Shown: positions 18,683 to 27,362, numbered from the stretch's first letter. The stretch is DNA of 64,000 nucleotides from Bacteroidota bacterium (GCA_018267385.1 JAFDYN010000017.1:1-64000), one strand, 5' to 3'. The notes: generated from the letters alone by a model not told the origin. Numbers and translations: made by a program.

Positions 18683-19837
18683 ATGGATTCAAAAAATGAC
18701 ATCACTTATTTTGCTGAACTGCATTTCCGCAATGACAAGCGGACTTTTGGCATAAAGCAAGAAGATAGATTGATGCACACCTATATCATCGGCAAGACTG
18801 GTACAGGTAAGTCTACCTTAATTCAGACTATGGTCATGCAAGATATTCGCGCCAGACGAGGTGTCTGTTTGCTTGACCCACACGGCGACTTGGTAGAGAG
18901 AGTATATAAAGATATCCCAGCAGAGCGTGAAAAAGATATTATCTATTTCAATGTCCCTGATGTGTCTTTGACACTCAAATACAATCCGTTCAAAAAAGTA
19001 TCGTATGAGAAGAGATCATTGGTGGCTTCCAGTATCTTAGATGTGTTTAAGAAGCTCTGGTCAGATGCATGGGGTGTAAAGTTGGAGCATATTTTACGCT
19101 ACGCCATTTTGACCTTACTGGATCAGCCAAATGCTACTATTGCGGATATTCCCAAAGTCTTATTGGATAAATCATATAGACGGCAAGCCATTACTCATGT
19201 CAAAAATCCGAGCGTAAAAGACTTTTGGGAGAAGGAGTTTAACGGGTTCAATAAATACGACTTACTACCAGCCTTGAATAAAATTGGCGGCATGTTGGCG
19301 CATCCAGTTATTAAGCGAGTACTCATTGAGAACTCAGAGGAGATTTCACTTCGCAAAGCTATGGATGAAAAGAAGATCATTTTGGTGAACCTTTCTAAGG
19401 GTCACTTAGGTGAGGATGTGGCACATATCTTAGGTGCGCTTTTGATTAGCTCCATTAGTTCAGCAGCTTTTAGCCGAGTAGATACCAATGAAGGAAACAG
19501 AGTGCCATACATGGTCTACATGGACGAGTTCCATAATTTCACCACCCTTTCATTGGTCAATATGTTTTCGGAACTACGCAAGTTCAAAGTAGGCCTCATC
19601 CTTGCTCACCAGTATATATATCAGTTGGATGATGAGATACGCAGAGCTATCTTAGGTAACGCAGGAACGATCGTTTCATTTCGTATTGGCACGGAGGATG
19701 CTCAGTTCATGACCCTAGAAATGTTTCCAGTATTTGATATGGAGGACTTCATAAATCTGCCGAATCGACACATTTATTTAAAGCTGATGATTGACGGCGC
19801 ACCGAGCAGGCCATTTAGTGCGAGAACTATACAGTAA
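18683..19837 (+). CDS. VirD4/HerA-like DNA-transfer ATPase
   Basis: The protein has Walker A (IGKTGTGKSTL, about 35-45) and Walker B (YMVYMDEFHNF), with the LLDPHGDLVE and VGLILAHQY segments typical of single-chain type IV secretion DNA-binding ATPases. There is no N-terminal membrane anchor. The ATG at 18,683 is the first good start. The same frame is open upstream and reads like coding sequence (RIDAVETLEKAYAV, from 18,602) but without ATG/GTG before that, so the original N terminus may have been lost when the recombinase gene came to lie alongside. A role in DNA mobilisation or processing is likely. Confidence 0.8.
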   Translation: MDSKNDITYFAELHFRNDKRTFGIKQEDRLMHTYIIGKTGTGKSTLIQTMVMQDIRARRGVCLLDPHGDLVERVYKDIPAEREKDIIYFNVPDVSLTLKYNPFKKVSYEKRSLVASSILDVFKKLWSDAWGVKLEHILRYAILTLLDQPNATIADIPKVLLDKSYRRQAITHVKNPSVKDFWEKEFNGFNKYDLLPALNKIGGMLAHPVIKRVLIENSEEISLRKAMDEKKIILVNLSKGHLGEDVAHILGALLISSISSAAFSRVDTNEGNRVPYMVYMDEFHNFTTLSLVNMFSELRKFKVGLILAHQYIYQLDDEIRRAILGNAGTIVSFRIGTEDAQFMTLEMFPVFDMEDFINLPNRHIYLKLMIDGAPSRPFSARTIQ

Positions 19838-19960
19838 TCCTTAATTTCTCAACTAAACCGATTCCTTTTTGGCTTCAAACACCGAATTTTCAAGTTTTGA
19901 AACATACTCCATTTTTTAGTTCTGCTATGTCCATTAAATTACATTGAAAATCTATAAGAT

Positions 19961-20929
19961 TTACTTCAATGCTAATACTTGGCGACGAATTTCTTCGTAA
20001 AGTTCTTTGAAGTTTTTTACCTCAGTAGGTAGATTAAGATTCTTTTGAAATTGAATGTCCCAAAGTCTAAATGCTACAGCAGCTATACCCCACATAGGAT
20101 CATTTTCATCTAAATTTAGTTGCAATAAATAATTGTGTATTCGATCATCCGTATCAGGATGACTTTGACTAGTAGTTTCCTTTTTAAAATAAAGCAAACA
20201 ACACAAGCCTATTAAAGTACCAAGGAGCATAGATGTCCTTTTTTCGCCTTCCGCACCTTGAAGCATTAATTCGATAGCACGTTGATCCGCTTCTCTTTCA
20301 TGAGCTAAACGGTGTTTAGGTGTATTTTCTCCTTGCTTTATCCGTTCAAAATGTTTCTTCTCAACGTGGGCAAATTCGTGGTATAAAATGAAGCCCATTG
20401 CGTATACAAAAAGGCTATTAGCTCTCTCTACATAAAAGGCTTCGTCTTCAGAATATTCCTCTGGATTGGGTAAATCAATTTTGTCCCATGGCGTGTAAAC
20501 CTTTATTAAGCTTTTAGCATAAGCAAAAAGCTCGAAGGCTTTGTCGATTCGGACGTTGTCAATTTTGTTAACTTCATTTCCTGCATGTTTGTTTTGGCTT
20601 GGTTCCGCTACAGCCTTGTCATAGAGTATCCATAAACTATAACTTACGCACCAGACATATGATAGAAATGTCTCGTGTATATGTATTTTCTTCTTGGAAG
20701 ACACAAACGGCATCTGCATATGACCGTCTACAAGGGCTGTAATCGCTTTTTCACTTATAACGTAACCGATTCCAACATCTAGATTACCTTCTAGCATAAG
20801 TTTCCTAGATAATTCTAAAAAATCTTTGTTGGCACTTTCAAAAATAGATACTACATTATGTTGAAGTACTGCTATAGGTTGTGTGCCCAAATGAGATTGT
20901 GCTCTCTTACTAACGCGAGATGCTGGCAT
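19961..20929 (-). CDS. Lit-like zinc metallopeptidase (peptidase U49), candidate phage-exclusion protein
   Basis: The 322-residue protein has the zincin motif HEFAH (184-188), followed by EREADQRA (211-218) as third zinc ligand region and a hydrophobic helix (LLGTLIGLCCLLYF), then SHPDTDDRI. This order matches the U49/Lit family. In E. coli, Lit cleaves EF-Tu upon phage T4 infection and aborts growth. A similar role here is inferred from family and from the surrounding immune-type genes; the substrate and trigger are unknown. It is a single gene next to the left copy of the ~276-bp repeat. Confidence 0.78.
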   Translation of the reverse strand: MPASRVSKRAQSHLGTQPIAVLQHNVVSIFESANKDFLELSRKLMLEGNLDVGIGYVISEKAITALVDGHMQMPFVSSKKKIHIHETFLSYVWCVSYSLWILYDKAVAEPSQNKHAGNEVNKIDNVRIDKAFELFAYAKSLIKVYTPWDKIDLPNPEEYSEDEAFYVERANSLFVYAMGFILYHEFAHVEKKHFERIKQGENTPKHRLAHEREADQRAIELMLQGAEGEKRTSMLLGTLIGLCCLLYFKKETTSQSHPDTDDRIHNYLLQLNLDENDPMWGIAAVAFRLWDIQFQKNLNLPTEVKNFKELYEEIRRQVLALK

Positions 20930-20996
20930 AAGAATGATTTATATTTTAATTCAACAATGCTATTCTTTTATTAATGTATTGAAAACTGATTAGGGC

Positions 20997-21273
20997 CATT
21001 TTTTTGAGGTACGGAGGCCATGCCCCAAAAAACCGTTCGCTTGTTCCGAAAGCCGCAGTCCGCTTTGCTCCCTTTGCGTGTTTCTCCCTTACGCTCACTA
21101 TCGCGGAAACAGCCGACAGAGCCGTGTGCTATGTTTGGTCTCCACGCTACGGACTTGGACATGCCCCTTCGTGGTGCAGGAGAGCTGACAACGCACAAAT
21201 CCACTGGCTCTCCTATCACCACCCGATAGTCCCTGCCTTCGCGCTCCACCCTTCAACAGCACAAGGCACTGTC
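20997..21273 (+). repeat. Structured direct repeat, left copy (~277 bp)
   Basis: GC-rich compared with neighbours and about five-sixths identical by eye to 25,339-25,614, in the same orientation. It opens with a hairpin whose arms (TTTTTTG / CAAAAAA) differ between copies in compensating ways, and has a second pairing (AGGAGAGC with GCTCTCCT). No reliable coding frame: the frames open in both copies lack sensible starts. It fills the 368-base gap between the Lit-like and TIR-like genes. Confidence 0.8.
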
Positions 21274-21297
21274 ATCAATACCAAGAATAGAATCCGA

Positions 21298-21678
21298 TTA
21301 ATTAAATATTGCCTGCTTGATTGCATTAGGCTCAAATGGGACTATAGGTTTATTTGCCAAAATAGGAGGAATCCCTCCAGTAGTCTGATGCAAGCGAATG
21401 CAGATAACTTTTTTATGAAAACTATGCGCCAATTCCACTTCCGCCTCAATCCAACCATGATTATGTGTATCTTGCCCTATCAGTACTAATACTGCCATAG
21501 CGCCGCGTATTTTATCAGATATGTATTGTTTAATGGCTTCTTTGCCTTCATGACGCTTGTCTTCCGTTTCTTTGGTTATTACAATATCTCCCAAACGTTT
21601 TTCCTGTGCCCACTTTTCTAACAATGTAATTTTCTCATTGTCTTCATGGACATGACTGATAAATATAGATTTACTCAT
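21298..21678 (-). CDS. TIR-like (MTH538/ThsB-type) protein
   Basis: The 126-residue single-domain protein starts MSKSIFISHVHEDNEK, a TIR box 1 variant, has a hydrophobic strand AVLVLIGQDT and the catalytic-type helix GWIEAEVELAH with a candidate NAD-binding Glu at 80. This layout matches small TIR-like proteins such as ThsB, which make NAD-derived signals on phage infection. It lies three bases downstream of the two-TM membrane gene, forming a pair. The enzymatic role is inferred; it could also be an adaptor. Confidence 0.78.
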   Translation of the reverse strand: MSKSIFISHVHEDNEKITLLEKWAQEKRLGDIVITKETEDKRHEGKEAIKQYISDKIRGAMAVLVLIGQDTHNHGWIEAEVELAHSFHKKVICIRLHQTTGGIPPILANKPIVPFEPNAIKQAIFN

Positions 21679-21681
21679 ACT

Positions 21682-22065
21682 TTACCTTATATAGAAAGTT
21701 ATAAATAATAGAGTTGTAAAAATCATCCCGTAAAATATCACAATCGTTTTTGAACGCGCCGCCCGAAACCAATCTGCCAATCCCTTATCAAAGGACTTTG
21801 TACTTAAAGAATAATCAATTGTCTTTTGATGTCGAACATGGTTATAGACTTTTCTAAAAAGTCGTTCTTGATAGAGATAGTAACTGTCCAATATCCAAAA
21901 TGTAACGGCCGGGAAATATGCAATATATACAAACTTTTGATTGCTGTCTTTGGCAGCTAACGCCAAGAGAGCTGCTGTCAGTGTTACAGCCCAACCTTTT
22001 AATAAAAAGGAATTTTGTCCCATTCTATTAATTACCCCTTGTGCAAATTCGAGATGTTTTTCCAT
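21682..22065 (-). CDS. Two-TM membrane protein, candidate effector
   Basis: The 127-residue protein has a predicted TM1 at about 24-62 (GWAVTLTAALLALAA, then FVYIAYFPAVTFWIL), the motif FWILDSYYLYQERLFR just after it, and a TM near 106-126 (TIVIFYGMIFTTLLFITF). The W..T....A..A plus FW.LD.YYL..ER.(F/Y)R signature is shared with small octameric/SLATT-like membrane proteins often linked to immune operons. It is paired with the TIR-like gene. A pore-forming effector gated by a TIR product is the working inference. Confidence 0.7.
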   Translation of the reverse strand: MEKHLEFAQGVINRMGQNSFLLKGWAVTLTAALLALAAKDSNQKFVYIAYFPAVTFWILDSYYLYQERLFRKVYNHVRHQKTIDYSLSTKSFDKGLADWFRAARSKTIVIFYGMIFTTLLFITFYIR

Positions 22066-22081
22066 GTGTGACGTTTATCCT

Positions 22082-22275
22082 TTAAAAAAATGTTTCAGCT
22101 TCCAATGATTTAAGATCAAATAATTGATCAAGAGCTAAGCTTCGATTATTAAAAGCATCTTGAGGTTCCCACAAATCAATTCTGCCTTCTTTCAATATGT
22201 ATGAATAGAGACTTTGAGCGGCTTTAACCTTTCATGGAGTTTAAACTCGTACAAAATATTTAAATGATATAAACT
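22082..22275 (-). pseudogene. C-terminal remnant of a lost gene (frameshifted)
   Basis: Reading the minus strand to the stop at 22,082 gives a protein-like tail (SLYSYILKEGRIDLWEPQDA, ending LKSLEAETFF). Joining it to the upstream frame (NILYEFKLHERLK) needs one single-base shift, and a stop lies before that. The 305-base gap between the two TIR pairs therefore holds the decayed end of a former gene. Family not recognised. Confidence 0.5.
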
Positions 22276-22370
22276 ATTTTATTGTTTTTTATAAAAAGGC
22301 CTCTATCTTCTTTCTTGGTAGAGAGAAATTCGATCTCTATATAATAGGCAGTTTTAGAACTATCGCGAAG

Positions 22371-23825
22371 TCATTCAAACCATATTAATTGATCATAATA
22401 AGGCCAATCTTCTTTCTCACTTATTTTATAATACTGTATTGCCTCAGCTAAATTGCCATTTAAATATTGAAGTAACCCATAAAAGTAATGATCATTTTTT
22501 GTGTTCGATTTTATCTTTAAAGCCTTTGCAAGTATGGAGCTCTTTTCAATTGAGCCTCGAGCTGTTTTCACCAAAGCGAGTTCTGCAAAGTATTGCAAAT
22601 TATCAGTGACCGCCTCACAAGTTAAAGTGTAATGCACGTCTGTTGCTATAATATCTTTAATGGAGTTAAAATATCTGCCTATATAGAATTCCATATCTGC
22701 TATAATTCTGTTTAAATATGAGGAGTTGACCTTGAAATCATAGTAATATCTTACAAGATATTTATACTTTTCATCAGGAAAATATTCTTGACATATCGCG
22801 AGTTTTATTTCTGCAACTAAAAATTCCGGTAATCTCTTAATGTCTTCTGTTAACTCAAGAAGGATACTATAAACTTCCTCATATTTATTTAACATTAATA
22901 GAATTTGAATCTTATTGAAGTACAATTCAGGTAGATGAATTAAATTATATGTATTTTCCGGCATTGCTCTTACAATTTCCACTGCCTTATCTATGGAAAT
23001 TAATGCTTCCAGATATTGATCCGAATAAAATTGAGCACCGCTCAAAGCAGCCCAACTTCTGGCATCATCAGGAAAGTCATTAATTAATTTTGAATAAAGA
23101 CTCAGAGCTTCACTATCATTATTGCTATCAACTAAAATCTGACCTTGAGCCAGATAAGAAGATATCATTTTAATTGGCTTATTTTTTTTATCAAATGTTG
23201 CCTCAAAATCCCTAATTAATAAGCGTATTCTTTCTGGGGTTGTAGAGGATGACTTATTGACACAGTATGTGAAATTTAAATAATCTCTTATTAGAAACTC
23301 CCTTGTATCTGCGTCAAGATCAAAAGCAGCTAATTCCTTTTCAAAATCTCTTGATCGTGGTATATCAGACCACGGTCGATAGCTTACACCAAAAATCGGA
23401 CAAAGTTTATTTATGGCGTGTTTATATCTTTCTAAAAAATCCAATGAAGTCAACCCTGAAAAATCAATCCATCTTATTTCCCTATGGTCCGTTAATAGTT
23501 CATCCTTCGAGAACCATGGGCCAGGTTCATGAACAATACATGGTATGGCTACTTTAATGTTTTTTCTCTTTTGTAGTTTTTTTAACTTATTAATGTATTC
23601 ACACTCAAGTTTTATCCACTCAGATTTACGTGCATTAGGGCTATCTATAAGACAAAAATACTTGACCTTATTTAAAATATCGTAAATCTCCGCTTTAAAA
23701 TTCTTTCCATCTTCTCCATCCTTCTCATACAAATATGGTTTTAGACCGGAGCGTTTTAGATCGTTATAAATTTTAAAAGCTATCGAGCTGTCTTTTATAG
23801 AATAGCTTATAAAAACATCGTTCAT
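22371..23825 (-). CDS. TIR-TPR protein, candidate immune sensor/enzyme
   Basis: The 484-residue protein has an N-terminal TIR domain (1-150): DVFISYSIKDSSIA, then SEWIKLECEYI with candidate catalytic E74, as in NAD-cleaving TIRs. From about 215 to the end are TPR-like repeats (SEALSLYSKLINDFPDD, YLEALISIDKAVEI, GNLAEAIQYYKIS). No signal peptide, so it is cytoplasmic. Its start overlaps the upstream secreted-protein gene by four bases, so they are translationally coupled. TIR-TPR proteins usually act in abortive anti-phage responses; trigger and partner role are unknown. Confidence 0.82.
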   Translation of the reverse strand: MNDVFISYSIKDSSIAFKIYNDLKRSGLKPYLYEKDGEDGKNFKAEIYDILNKVKYFCLIDSPNARKSEWIKLECEYINKLKKLQKRKNIKVAIPCIVHEPGPWFSKDELLTDHREIRWIDFSGLTSLDFLERYKHAINKLCPIFGVSYRPWSDIPRSRDFEKELAAFDLDADTREFLIRDYLNFTYCVNKSSSTTPERIRLLIRDFEATFDKKNKPIKMISSYLAQGQILVDSNNDSEALSLYSKLINDFPDDARSWAALSGAQFYSDQYLEALISIDKAVEIVRAMPENTYNLIHLPELYFNKIQILLMLNKYEEVYSILLELTEDIKRLPEFLVAEIKLAICQEYFPDEKYKYLVRYYYDFKVNSSYLNRIIADMEFYIGRYFNSIKDIIATDVHYTLTCEAVTDNLQYFAELALVKTARGSIEKSSILAKALKIKSNTKNDHYFYGLLQYLNGNLAEAIQYYKISEKEDWPYYDQLIWFE

Positions 23826-25129
23826 CTTTTTAACGTGTTTTTAGGTAAATCTGTTGGGGTCTTGACTAGGGGGCTAATTTGTACCGTGTTTATTTTCTTT
23901 AAAAACTCATTCCATCTGAGAGGGTTTATGCTTTTAAAATATCTAAATAAAGCTGAATACTGCATGGTACGAGCAACGGCTTCATAAACTGGTTGATTCA
24001 ATCTGAGTAATAGGTCAAACCTATATTTCATTTTTTCCGTTGATACGCTATCGGTTATTGTTTTTGGGGACGGTATTTTTTCAACTAATTTAGCTATATA
24101 ATCGATTCTTTGATTTATGGAAAATACTCTTTTGTCGATAGATTTCTGTTCTGCTTCTATGGATTTTATTCTTTCAGATATTTGTTCAATTTCATACTTA
24201 AGAGCTGCCGTAGGGTATTTATTGTATTTCTCTATAAAATCATTACCTACTCGAATCAAACTATCTTGAGATTTCACTAGTCTATTATGTGCGTTCGCCA
24301 AATTAACATAAGACTTTGTTATACTATCATAGGAATAAGCTTTTTCTATCTGCTTAACTTTTTCAATATATTCACTATTTGATGCCGTATCAGTTTTCCA
24401 AAAATGATAATATGGGTATGTATTGAAAGATAATTTGTGACTATCCATTGAAAAATTTATGGTCGGGTTATCATTGGTTAAAATCCAAGATTGATATGAA
24501 CCAGAGCTTAACATAGTAGTCGCCTCAAAAGCGGCAATTCCCGAAGATGATTCTTCGGGCAAGATTTCTCCAATACCCTTAATTGTTTCTCCATTAAACT
24601 TAGGTAATTCCCATAGTGTATATGGATCCATAAGCATCATGTCTGCTTGTAAAATCCGCATTCCCAACAGTGTGTTTTGTAAATTTTCCTGATAAACAAT
24701 ATCATAATGCGTACTATCTGATTTAGGGCCAAAAAGGGATACACAGGAATTATACGTACTATTTGAATACTTTGCTATGGGTATAAGTTGCCAGTCAGGT
24801 ATATAAGGATAAATTGTATCTCCCCTGGTTATTAGGCGTAATCTATATCCATCTTTGTCTTGGGCTACATATTCTATTTTCTTTATATAGTCACGTACTG
24901 TATCTACGGGTTGCGCAATTGAGTAAAAAGCCACTCCACCCACTCTGGTTGCAAAATGGAGTGAGGTAACACTGGATGTAGTCATGGGAATTCGGAGAGG
25001 GGGGCTACTGTGTTTAATAAAGGCTTTATACTTTCCCCCGAATTCCCACGATTCCGAGCTAAACGAATTTAGTACAGACAGTATGGCAATGATGCATACT
25101 GAAACTCTTTTTAATAAAGATGATCTCAT
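23822..25129 (-). CDS. Secreted coiled-coil protein coupled to TIR-TPR gene
   Basis: The chosen start at 25,129 gives a signal peptide (RVSVCIIAILSVLNSFSS); an open frame extends 48 bases upstream. Residues 25-250 look beta-rich and globular (PYIPDWQLIPIAKY, MMLMDPYTLWELPKFNG). About 265-360 is a long coiled coil (ALKYEIEQISERIKSIEAEQ). No known domain is recognised. A periplasmic or surface partner encoded first in an operon with a cytoplasmic TIR-TPR protein is unusual: it could be an envelope-stage phage sensor, or an unrelated passenger. Confidence 0.65.
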   Translation of the reverse strand: MRSSLLKRVSVCIIAILSVLNSFSSESWEFGGKYKAFIKHSSPPLRIPMTTSSVTSLHFATRVGGVAFYSIAQPVDTVRDYIKKIEYVAQDKDGYRLRLITRGDTIYPYIPDWQLIPIAKYSNSTYNSCVSLFGPKSDSTHYDIVYQENLQNTLLGMRILQADMMLMDPYTLWELPKFNGETIKGIGEILPEESSSGIAAFEATTMLSSGSYQSWILTNDNPTINFSMDSHKLSFNTYPYYHFWKTDTASNSEYIEKVKQIEKAYSYDSITKSYVNLANAHNRLVKSQDSLIRVGNDFIEKYNKYPTAALKYEIEQISERIKSIEAEQKSIDKRVFSINQRIDYIAKLVEKIPSPKTITDSVSTEKMKYRFDLLLRLNQPVYEAVARTMQYSALFRYFKSINPLRWNEFLKKINTVQISPLVKTPTDLPKNTLKR

Positions 25130-25338
25130 AAATGTACATAAAGTTGAGAAACTAATAATGCGGTCTTTGTTATTCAAACTGTTTGTATACTACTTATCAG
25201 TCAATTTTTGACGATACACATTGAATTTATAATAATACTTTGGGTCGTAAGAATAATAAATAGAAAAATCCCCATAAATGGGGATATGAATTCAATGAAA
25301 ATATATTTTACTCGAATGTAGATTAGCCAGAAATATGG

Positions 25339-25614
25339 CGGTTTTTGTGGTATGGCCTCTATGCGACAAAAACCGTTCGCTTGTTCCGAAAGCCACAGTC
25401 CGCTACGCTGCCTTTGCGTCTTTCTCCGGTGCGCTCACTATCGCGGAAACAGCCGACAGAGCCCTGTGCTGTGTTCGGTCTCTACGCTGCGGACTTGGAC
25501 ATCCCTCCTTCGTGGTGCAGCAGAGCCGCCAACACGCAATTCCACTGGCTCTCCTATCACCACCCCACAGTCCATGCCTTCGCGATCCACCCTTCCACAG
25601 CACAAGGCACTGTC
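25339..25614 (+). repeat. Structured direct repeat, right copy (~276 bp)
   Basis: Pairs with 20,997-21,273. It begins with a clear hairpin (GGTTTTTGT / ACAAAAACC). Together with the left copy it brackets exactly the two TIR gene pairs and the gene remnant. The 25,130-25,338 stretch before it is AT-rich promoter-type sequence without a gene. Confidence 0.8.
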
Positions 25615-25653
25615 TAATACAAAATGATTTTAAATGGCTTAGGCTAAGATCTG

Positions 25654-25872
25654 TCAGTCTATATCGACCAGCTCAGAAAGTTTCACTTTCAGAGCACTGG
25701 CAAGCTGTGTAAGATAGAATATTGATGGATTGAACTCACCGACTTCTACTTTATAAATACTTCCTCTGTCTTTACCACATAGACGTGCAAGTTCGGACTG
25801 CGTGATGCCCCTTTCTTTGCGGACAGCAACAATTCGCTTACCAAGCTTTTTAAGAAATGCTTCTTTTGTCAT
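25654..25872 (-). CDS. XRE-family transcriptional regulator
   Basis: The start at 25,872 gives a compact 72-residue HTH protein (MTKEAFLKKLGKRIVAVRKE, then ITQSELARLCGKDRGSIYKVE and LASALKVKLSEL), nearly all lambda-repressor-like HTH. An upstream in-frame Met adds 21 residues without clear structure. It is divergent from the secreted-protein gene at 26,019 and may repress that gene and itself from the shared 146-base region. Confidence 0.88.
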   Translation of the reverse strand: MTKEAFLKKLGKRIVAVRKERGITQSELARLCGKDRGSIYKVEVGEFNPSIFYLTQLASALKVKLSELVDID

Positions 25873-25951
25873 TGTGTAGTTACGTACACAAAGGACAAGC
25901 TCAATTACATAATATTTGTCATAGGATCGTACCACAAAGTAGTTATTTTTA

Positions 25952-25959
25952 TACCTTTG
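25952..25959 (+). promoter_or_regulatory. Candidate -7 box for 26,019 gene
   Basis: TACCTTTG fits the TAnnTTTG consensus, 60 bases before the start codon. The -33 element is not clear. Confidence 0.45.
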
Positions 25960-26018
25960 CTATACAGCGCTTGCCGAAAAGCTGAAATAGAGTAGGCATA
26001 ATCAGTAACAATTAGCAC

Positions 26019-26567
26019 ATGAGAAATGCATTCTTAATCTTTGTACTCTTTCTGACCGTATCTGTCAGTGCCCAGTCCTCGTCTATCCCCCAACCTGAAT
26101 TTCCATCACGCCCATATTTTCTGAGAGACAGCACCTTTCATAACCTCGAAAAGGTCGAAGCCAATTTTGATCTTAAAATAAAAGGAGGCGGCTTTGGTGG
26201 CGCCGATCAGAACCTTACAGCCTTTAAAGCACAATCACCGATCCGGTTTGACAAAAAGAATATACCGCCAATGTACATCCAAATTGACGGTAGCGGTGAT
26301 CCTTCTGATAAGGTGTCCGTTTCTAAAGCACAGATCAAAAAAGACAGGCGGCGATTTGTGCTTGAAAGCACAAGCCTTGGTGGCAAGGCCAAAGATATGA
26401 GTGCAACAAAGGTCTCCGTATCACTCAAAAAGGTCAGGGAAGGCCTTTACCAAATTGTCTTTGATGCTCCTCTTGCACCTGGCGAGTATGCCTTTATGCC
26501 ACAGATGGACATGGGAGCACTCATGGGTGCAGGCAAGCTCAACCTGTTTTGCTTTGGCATTGATTAA
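26019..26567 (+). CDS. Secreted protein of unknown function
   Basis: The 182-residue protein has a signal peptide (MRNAFLIFVLFLTVSVSAQ) and a beta-rich body. Notable are the Gly-rich GGGFGGADQN segment and the C-terminal PLAPGEYAFMPQMDMG, which resembles the end of extracellular beta-sandwich domains. No family is recognised with confidence. It lies 20 bases upstream of a lipoprotein gene, probably in one operon, under possible control of the divergent XRE regulator. Confidence 0.75.
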   Translation: MRNAFLIFVLFLTVSVSAQSSSIPQPEFPSRPYFLRDSTFHNLEKVEANFDLKIKGGGFGGADQNLTAFKAQSPIRFDKKNIPPMYIQIDGSGDPSDKVSVSKAQIKKDRRRFVLESTSLGGKAKDMSATKVSVSLKKVREGLYQIVFDAPLAPGEYAFMPQMDMGALMGAGKLNLFCFGID

Positions 26568-26587
26568 TCTCTTTAAACTATTCATAC

Positions 26588-27184
26588 ATGAAAAAGTCAC
26601 TTATATATTTAGTTCTCGCTTGCCTTACACTGACTTCCTGTAAGCATAAGCTCACTCGGGACGAGGCAGCTCAGATTCTCAAAACACAGGATTATTCATC
26701 ATACCGCCAGTACGACTATATCCGAAAGGCTTTCCTCATATCTGATCGGGGTTTTGCAAATGGTCAGTCAGGGGGCATACGTAACATACATTCGCTTCCT
26801 AAGGCAGTTGAGTCAAAAATAAATAGTGCGGTGGCCAAAGGGCTCATGAGCACCGCTGAACAAGTCGTACCTCAACATGACGACTGGTACAACGCAAGTT
26901 TGGTCACTGGTGAACAAACCTTTCGGTACTTCAACTTTACTCCAGAGGGACTTAAGTACTATGCTGGACAATCTGGTGATGACAACAAGGTTGTCCTGTA
27001 TGATCGTGAATTTGGCGAGATCACGAACCTGAAAGAAGAAAATGAGAATACTGTGATTGTGGATTACACGCTGGTCGTGACCAAGCCAACCCCGTTTGCT
27101 TTCATTTGGGGAACCAATCTTAATCAGCTACTGTCGACTCATGCACGGTTTATTAAAACGGACAAAGGATGGCAACTGCAATGA
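26588..27184 (+). CDS. Predicted lipoprotein of unknown function
   Basis: The 198-residue protein has a lipoprotein signal (MKKSLIYLVLACLTLTSCKH) with lipobox LTSC, so it should be lipidated at Cys18. The mature part starts LTRDEAAQILKTQDY and ends with a strand-rich region (NTVIVDYTLVVTKPTPFAF, then ARFIKTDKGWQLQ), as in small envelope lipoproteins. It is the second gene of the unit with the 26,019 gene. Function unknown. Two palindromes follow it. Confidence 0.78.
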   Translation: MKKSLIYLVLACLTLTSCKHKLTRDEAAQILKTQDYSSYRQYDYIRKAFLISDRGFANGQSGGIRNIHSLPKAVESKINSAVAKGLMSTAEQVVPQHDDWYNASLVTGEQTFRYFNFTPEGLKYYAGQSGDDNKVVLYDREFGEITNLKEENENTVIVDYTLVVTKPTPFAFIWGTNLNQLLSTHARFIKTDKGWQLQ

Positions 27185-27204
27185 GCATGTGCTACAAACG
27201 GATT

Positions 27205-27282
27205 CCAAAGGTGACCTTTGGCAAGATAGCATTCGGACTATGTCTAGACTATTATAGTCGGACAGTCCGAATGCAATCTTGC
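27205..27282. repeat. Palindrome cluster between convergent genes
   Basis: A perfect hairpin CCAAAGGT-G-ACCTTTGG (27,205-27,221) abuts a longer inverted repeat with 19-bp arms (27,221-27,239 and 27,264-27,282, one mismatch) that encloses a third small hairpin GACTA-TTA-TAGTC. No T run follows. It may be a bidirectional transcription end or a recombination site. Confidence 0.6.
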
Positions 27283-27362
27283 TGACGGCGCCCCTTGTTC
27301 AATCGGCAGACATTATGTCTTCAGGTTACATAAAACTATTCCGTATTTTTAGGGTCTTAGTT

